NCBI GenBank assembly: GCA_036877525.1
Contig: JAZGTH010000125.1
Location: forward strand, 496,001-560,000
Reading direction: 5' to 3'
DNA length: 64,000 bases
Source of the DNA: Chromobotia macracanthus
Lineage: Eukaryota; Chordata; Actinopteri; Cypriniformes; Botiidae
Shown here: positions 57,600 through 64,000 of the stretch, one piece after another
Position numbering within the stretch: position 1 is the first letter of the stretch
Layout: each line of letters opens with the position of its first letter
Position numbers and translations under genes: made by a program
The notes under the pieces: model-generated
What the model was told of the DNA's origin: nothing
The model's input: only the letters and a program-made list of their open reading frames with translations
The model's database searches: none

Positions 57600-59585
57600 A
57601 AGAGTTAACGACAGCAGGTTTATTGGTGATAAAGTTAATATGGGTAAATATACAAGATGCAGAGAAGTATTAAGCTCTGCGTGGTACTGAGACAGCCCAG
57701 CTCCGCCCCTGACGGTGGAGGCGTCAGGTTCCACAACAAAGGGGAGTTGAGGGTCAGGGTGCATGAGGATCGGAACAGTGCAGAAGGTCTGTTTTAGCTT
57801 TTCAAAGGAAGTTTTAGCTTCAGGGTTCCAGAACAGAGACTTGTGGTGTTTACAGAGTAAGGAGGTGAGAGGAGCTGTAATGAGACTGAAGTGCTGAATA
57901 AACCAGCAACAGAATATAGAGAATCCTAGGAAACATTGGAGTTCCTTAATGGTTTGAGGTCTGGGCCAGTCACAGATGGCTTGCACCTTCCTTGGTCCAA
58001 CTGGATACCTTTAGGACTGCTGACATATCCAAGAACCTGGATGGTGGTTTGGGGAACTCACATTTCTCAAGTTTGAGGTAGAGTTGGTAATCCCTTAGCC
58101 ATTCAAGGACATCTGTCAACATGGAGATGTTTAGTCAGGTTCCGGGAGTAGATCAGGATGTCATCAATGTATACTACCACAAATCGGTGGAGAAACTCCT
58201 GGAACACCTTGTTCATAAAGCCTTGGAAGACCATAGGGCATTACCTAATATTCATAGTGGCCTGAAGGGGTAATGATACAAACGAGGTTGTAACTGCTTC
58301 GCAGGTCCAACTTGGTGAATATGCGAGCTCCACGGAGTTCCTCAAGGGAGGCTGGGACCAGGGGAAGTGGATAAGGGAAACTGTTAAATGGTTTAACTGT
58401 TTGGGAATTGAGAGTGTGATAATCGATACAAGGTCTCAAGCCTCTGTTCTTTTTACACAAGAAGAAAAAACCTGAGGCAGCCAGAGAGGTGAATGGATAG
58501 ATGAACTGTTGGTTGAGAGCCTCCTTTATATACTCTTTATATACTTGCGTTCCAGGATGGACAGAGGGTATATTCTACCCTTTGGGAGTTTGGCTCCAGG
58601 CAGCAGGTTGATAGCATAGTCCCATGGCCAGTGCAGTAAGAGTCAAGTGGCTGGCTGCTATAGGAACATATCCTGGAATGCCCGGTCTAAGGGAATTTCT
58701 GGACATTGTTGTGATTCAGGACTGTCCACGTTGGAAGAACAGAGCTGTAATGCTTGAGGAAGAGAGTGAGGAATCGAGATTGCTGAAAGACAGTTTTGCA
58801 GGAAAAACTCAATTGCCTGATCTGACTGGTATTTCATTGGAATTTTGGGGAATGCCAAGTAAGCCGGGGGCGTCCCAGGATGATGTCAACCGTGGAGCCC
58901 TCCAGCACCAAAAAGGAGATGCATTCTTGTTGGAAACATCCCACTTGAAAAATTATGACGGAAATTGGAACTAAATTTTCCCACACCCTAACAGTTTTCC
59001 TAGAATAGTTTTAATATTGAGAGCATGAGAATGCTTTCTTTGGGGTAACTGCAAACGGTTTAGGAGAGCTTGGGAAAAAGTTCCCCAAGGATCCAGAATC
59101 GAGGAGGGCATGAACTGGAAATGAGTGGTTGGAGGTTACTATGTGCACAGTCAGGATTTTCAGAGTAGAAACGACGGGAATTATTTGTAGTGTACTCACC
59201 GCAGAGCATGGGGGACATGTGGAACATTGTGGAACAGACATGATGAAGTGACACTGTGGCACATGTGCATTCAGTTCTGGTTAGACGATTAGTATCCATT
59301 TGCATTGGTTATGGGGCTGGAGGTGCGGCTGAGGCATGTGGATGGGAATGAGTAATATCCTTCAACTGGCAGGCAATGAGGCATTGAGAAATCCTTACTG
59401 CCCTCTGCATGAAATTTTCCAGCCCCACAATGTCGTCGTAAATAGCCATCTGCAATCAAACAGGTGGATTTAGCCACTGTCGGTAGGCCGTGAAGAGCAC
59501 CGTCTCATTCCATCCTGCTGTTAACAGCAGGTTTATTGCCGATAAAGTTCATACAGGTGAATATACAAGATGCAGTGAAGTATTC
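57600..59585 (-). mobile_element. Ty3/gypsy LTR retrotransposon relic
   Basis: The minus strand shows fragments in element order: a gag-like piece (59477-59289), a protease with LLDSGSLGNFF (near 59090), a reverse transcriptase with RGLRPCIDYHTLNSQTVKPF and RIFTKLDLRSSYNLV (58460-58250), and the connection to RNase H (ICDWPRPQTIKELQCFLGFS, near 57980, then FVVEPDASTVRGGAGL). Frames are disrupted. A directly repeated segment, 57610-57672 and 59521-59583 (ACAGCAGGTTTATTG...), carries AATAAA on the minus strand and may be part of the LTRs. Confidence 0.8.
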
Positions 59586-60419
59586 ACAGTTCCTGAACAG
59601 TCTTTAGTTAACTTAGCTTTCTAGGAGATATCTTGTGCAGGTACGGGCAGAGACATAAGAACTAAATATGCCTCCATAAGTAAACTGTTAAATTGTACAC
59701 ATTTTCAGTTGTCAAAAACCGAATGTGGGTCACTTTGTAAAAATGTCTTGTCTGAAATGTCTGAGATTTCTAAAGAACAAAAAATGCATTTAGTAATTTA
59801 CATAAAAACAGTAGTTTTAATATCTTGATTTTTGAGAGTCCAAAAACATACTGTTATTAAGAATAAGGAAAACATAGCTATTTAACTCAGTACTTTCATT
59901 TCAATTTTGGATTATAGAACTGTACATGTCTGGAAGGCATAATTTATTTTTGTAATGTTTTCTTCTTCAAAGTGATACTGATTACCACTGTTGGTTGAAA
60001 GCCTACAAATATTACATAGAATTTGGCTGACTGGTACAAAGCACTTATTAGCATGGCCAGGCTACATTAATGATTTGGGAAAAAAAGGGGTCGAAAATAA
60101 ATTGTATAGTTTGAGGTGATATTGTTATATTTTTATACTGTTATGAATATAACCCACAGCAGTGAATACTACTTGATCTAGTATGTCTGGACATGCTTCA
60201 CATTTTGAAACCAGAGGAAGTTCTAATAATAAAATCTAGGTGTGGTAAATCTTGGTTTATCAAATACACATTCATACAGAGACCTACCACCCTGTCATAA
60301 GAGGCATGAAACTTAGCCATGATACTGCATATTTAAACTCATGGTGGAAACAATTTAAATTAAAGTTGCAAGCAACATTATAAAGTTAATTAGATTAGAC
60401 TGACTGTTAGATTATTTAG
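59586..60419. other. Stretch between two LTR elements
   Basis: AT-rich. No coding frame or recognised repeat. Confidence 0.4.
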
Positions 60420-63400
60420 TTCCCCGCACTAATGAATATAGTCAACACCCCTTAAGGGTTAATGTTTTGATATCTCTTTTCTAATCACATATACTCTGTT
60501 GCATAAGGAAGTCTAGAAGACATCCTGAAGCTGTTGTTTCCAACAGTATATGGTAATAAAATATAACCCAGCTATCTGATTGCTTGATACAGATTTAGGT
60601 GCATCCTGTTATTTTCTATTTAATCTGCTTCTTTTGAGGAAATAAACGAGCTTGAGTCAACCACACTCTGTTGTCTGTGTCTCTTGCTCCCAGAGCTCTG
60701 CTGAAGGTACCATCTCATGACATCCAATTAATCTGGTATTGAAGAAAAGGGTTATCCAAACACAGCAAACTAAATTATAATCTTACACTGACCAAATATG
60801 ATATTGATGTAATAAAATCTCTAGGAGTTGCTCAATGCCTGGAAATGGCTAAAACTGCAAAAAATTGCAAATAAATTTTAAAATTGCTGACTTCCTGTTG
60901 GAATAAGGATATTGCCTTAAGTGACTTTTTGTAGCAATGGGAGTGTTACATAAGCCTACTAAACTGTTTACAAGTAAAGCGGAGTGCTTTATTGAAATTT
61001 GGAGATGGCGTTACAGCACCATTTCGCCATACTTTATTCTAAAAACCATTATCAGATGTAAATCTTCGCTATTTTTGCAGCTGACACGTGTCTGTGTGAG
61101 AGTTGCTGTAACTGTGGATGTGTGAAAATATAAACTCTATCTTGTGGGCAGTGGTTGTGTCCCCCCTGGGAGTCTTGAATGTGATTTAAGAGAAGAGAGT
61201 ATGAATGTATGAGCCCTATATCATCATGGGACAGAATATAAGCCCTGTTTAATAAAGGGACTGATTGAAGTTTAAAAACAGTGCAGAATATAATAGTAGA
61301 AAACAAATCTTTAAGATTAGTGATAATAGTTTTGATTTTATTTGTTAGCTAAATGAAACAAGGTTGAAGAAAGGAGCTGAGTTTGTTGTTTGGCATTCTC
61401 TGAATGCAGAATGTTTTATGATTGTACATGTGTATTGTGATAACTGAACCATATAGAGCTAAATAATTTAAAAGCAATAAGTTTATTAAGCTGTGTTAAG
61501 TCATTTTAAGGACTGCTGTTTTATAGGAAATAATGACAGCCACTCCTGTGGAGACATAAGGATCAAAATATCCATTGTGTAAAGAATGGCAAATTACAAA
61601 TGAGAACCAAAAATATGATGACAAAATGGCTGGGATGGGACATTTGATGTGAGGAAATGGAAACTTTGATAAAAATGATGAAACTAAAGAGAGAAGTAAA
61701 AAGAGCAAACAGAGATAAATACAAAGTAAACAGGAGAGAGAAGTGTTAGCCCTGTTTAAGAGAGATGATTTTTTGAAACAGACAGGCAAGAAAATTATTG
61801 AAGGATACAGACAAAGTGTTGAAGAAACAAGACGTGTCTAAAGCATCCTTTAGATTGCTACAAAGAGGTATGAATAACAGAGAAAATGAAAACATAATAT
61901 GAATGAAAGGTAGAATGTGGAGAGGAACTGCTAGAGCAGGTAGAAAGAGAGGAAGAGGGCAGGGAAGTAGAAGCAAGAATGATAGAATCAGAAATAAGAA
62001 ATTGAAAGAACATGACAAGAAAAATTCATAAATGACAGATAAATTGTTGAGAACTAGTAGTAGATTATTAGACATCAGGGAAAAGAAAGGTGAAGAGAAG
62101 ATATCATTTGATGAAGGACGTTGGACACAGGGAAGGGAAACAGGAAGACTTTTACAGGGAGACCACTGGCTCCACAATTCCCCATTTTAATTAAAGGTAC
62201 GGAAGGACAGTATGTGGGTTGGTAAATGGATTAGGAAGAAGAAACAATGGGCAAACTTTTAGCTTAGGAGGAGCAAAGATGGAAGAAATCTTCTAAGCAT
62301 CTGACCTGACCGGAGCTGTAGATACTCATCTCATGGATGGAACTGTTTTTGATGCATACCGCCCTGCAGTGTGGTAGGCACTGCGTGCTGAGTATCCAAT
62401 CAGAGTCTCCTTAACCGCCAGCTATCCAGCTGGCTCTACCTGCAGTTATGACATCATCTGCAGCACTCCTTCCAAATGCACACCAGATCCCTGCACCCAT
62501 TGTCATGTTTATACTCAACAACCAGAACAAAGTGGGTGGAAAGGAAAGTCAACTCAAAGAGGACAAAGAGGAAGATGCATATTTAATAATTTTCCTCCAG
62601 GAGTGTGCTGGGGATGTGGACAGTCTGGACATAACAAAATAGATTGCCTCTCCAAAACATGGCAAAAACCACCTGGGGGTGCAACATGGGGAGGGTGGCA
62701 GCAGCCCTTTCGAGGTCCATCTTAAGGACCAGTAAACCCTTGGGGAGGTCCAAATCAAGGTTACAAGGGATGCCCAGAGAATCCTATGAGGGACAGTCAG
62801 CTATTTTAACAACTAATGCTGATCAAGAATCTATGCTACATATTAAAATAGAGGGAAAAACCACACCCATATTAGTAGACACAGGAGCAGTTTATACATG
62901 TGTAAATTCAAATTATGCCTTACATCTTCCCATGTCTGGAAAATTTGCAAAGACAAGATTCCTTGTCTTTCCGCTAATTCCTATGACTGCTCCAGTTCGT
63001 CTTCAAACCAAAAACAAAAGTGTGACCATACCAGTCCTAGTATCAAGTGAGACTCCTGTTAATTTGTTAGGGAGAGATGCATGTAAATTGGGGTTACAAA
63101 CATGGTGCTGTCCAGATGGAGTGTATATAGACATGAAAGGAGTAGGATCTCAAATGATGATTACTGAGCCAAAAGCAAATGTGTACTGGATAGAGCAGAG
63201 AGGAAATTATATTAGACAGATAATTAACAAATGGGCGAAGTTTAATGAAGTACAAATTCCTGAAGCACAGTTACCAAAATGAGAGTTTCACTGTACAATG
63301 ATATATGATACTGAGATGCAAACCTAGAAAAAGAAGTGGTAGAAAGACATTGTAATAGGAACACAAGGATCAGCTATGAAAATAGAGTGAATTTGTTAAA

Positions 63401-63650
63401 AGATGGTTCAGTGTAGCAGATTCTGTTACACATGTATCTTTATATGAAGTGGGAAATTGGGAAACAAAAGATTTTTCAATAATGATACAGGCTATATGGC
63501 ACCAAAAGGGGGGCCAAGACGCACAAGATATTTGGGGTTCAAAAACACGCATAGGTTTGACCATTGTGCAGTGGGGGAGGTGATAAGTAAAATTAAACAA
63601 CAGGGATATTGGTCTCCATATTTACATGTAACATGAAGTTATCAAGTTTT
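60420..63650 (+). mobile_element. Endogenous retrovirus remnant (gag-protease)
   Basis: An old copy of a fish retrovirus. An LTR-like segment ends after AATAAACGAGCTTGAG near 60640-60720. A lysine- and glutamate-rich gag-like stretch with several stops follows (about 61600-62590). A CCHC zinc knuckle with C-x2-C-x4-H-x4-C spacing is encoded at 62606-62647. The protease is open at 62644-63282 in a frame one base back. It has the catalytic D-T-G at 62878-62886 and an L-L-G-R-D segment near 63070. A later piece (63290-63600) is interrupted. No polymerase or envelope is seen, and gag contains stops, so the copy is defective. Confidence 0.7.
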
Positions 63651-64000
63651 AATTTTCATGTTTTCATAATATACATTTTCATGTACATTATGCCTTTTAT
63701 TTCTTTTAATTGATGTTTTAACCTGTCTGGCATAATAAATTGTTTTTCTTGATATATTTGAAGTTCTTCAGAAATTGTTATTACCGCTGGAGTAGAAGGA
63801 GTCCATAGTTACCGCAAAATAAGTATGTCAGGATAAGATCATACAGGAGCCTAGCTGAAAAGAGCTGAGAGCACATCAACTAAGATCTCCAGGTTTCCAT
63901 CTATCACCTGACTTAGCAAGTTGCATGCAATGACCAAGATAACTGATAGATGAGCAAGCATGGGGCGTGCAGGTTTAATAATATTTTTTAATAATATAAG
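63651..64000. other. Right edge, unassigned
   Basis: AT-rich sequence after the retroviral remnant. A 3' LTR could not be recognised. Confidence 0.35.

Noticed and set aside
61496..62177. Minus-strand open frames rich in Leu, Phe and Ser
   Set aside because: They are the complement of the A-rich gag-like stretch of the retroviral remnant.
56196..64000. Search for the first ccdc88a exons
   Set aside because: No minus-strand segment resembling the start of Girdin with splice sites was seen, so the start is placed outside the window.

Overview
The window is a stretch of teleost fish genomic DNA that carries one recognisable host gene, on the minus strand. That gene is ccdc88a (Girdin/GIV), a large Hook-domain and coiled-coil signalling scaffold. 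Twenty-three coding exons can be placed with consensus splice sites and matching phases. They run from e1 at 56195 to e23, which ends at 2625, and total 4184 coding bases (about 1394 codons). The first exon(s), with the start codon, lie beyond the right edge. The C-terminal exons, which in mammals carry the G-alpha-binding motif, lie beyond the left edge. A further 78-base exon candidate (1635-1712) has perfect splice signals and a compatible phase. The fish assignment rests on the repeat content (Tc1, Rex1-like, L2/Maui-like and DIRS1-like elements and a fish-type endogenous retrovirus) and on the ccdc88a sequence. I cannot name the species.

Layout from left to right: a broken Tc1 (1-981); an antisense L2 tail (1180-1585); the candidate cassette exon and e23; a long intron with Tc1 pieces, a DIRS1-like relic (4235-6480) and an L2 fragment; e22 to e20 (8191-9083); a 10.8 kb intron with an unnamed repeat, a second DIRS1-like relic and a 4 kb L2; then the compact core, e19 to e3 (19871-28918), which encodes most of the coiled coil including the single 1071-base exon e13. 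Next comes an 18 kb intron with Tx1/L1-like, L2, Rex1-like and Tc1 insertions, then e2 (46902-46971). A 9 kb intron follows with L2 fragments and a Tc1 that is itself split by a 2.9 kb LINE, then e1 (56087-56195). Finally there is upstream intron sequence holding a Ty3/gypsy relic (57600-59585) and an endogenous retrovirus remnant (60420-63650).

No other host gene, RNA gene or CRISPR array could be supported. All mobile-element reading frames seen are disrupted. Two features stand out from ordinary intronic repeats: the e10 donor and the e3 acceptor have each been copied several times into the adjoining intron as short tandem arrays, so that decoy splice sites sit next to the genuine ones. 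Comparisons with human Girdin are from memory and need an alignment to confirm.
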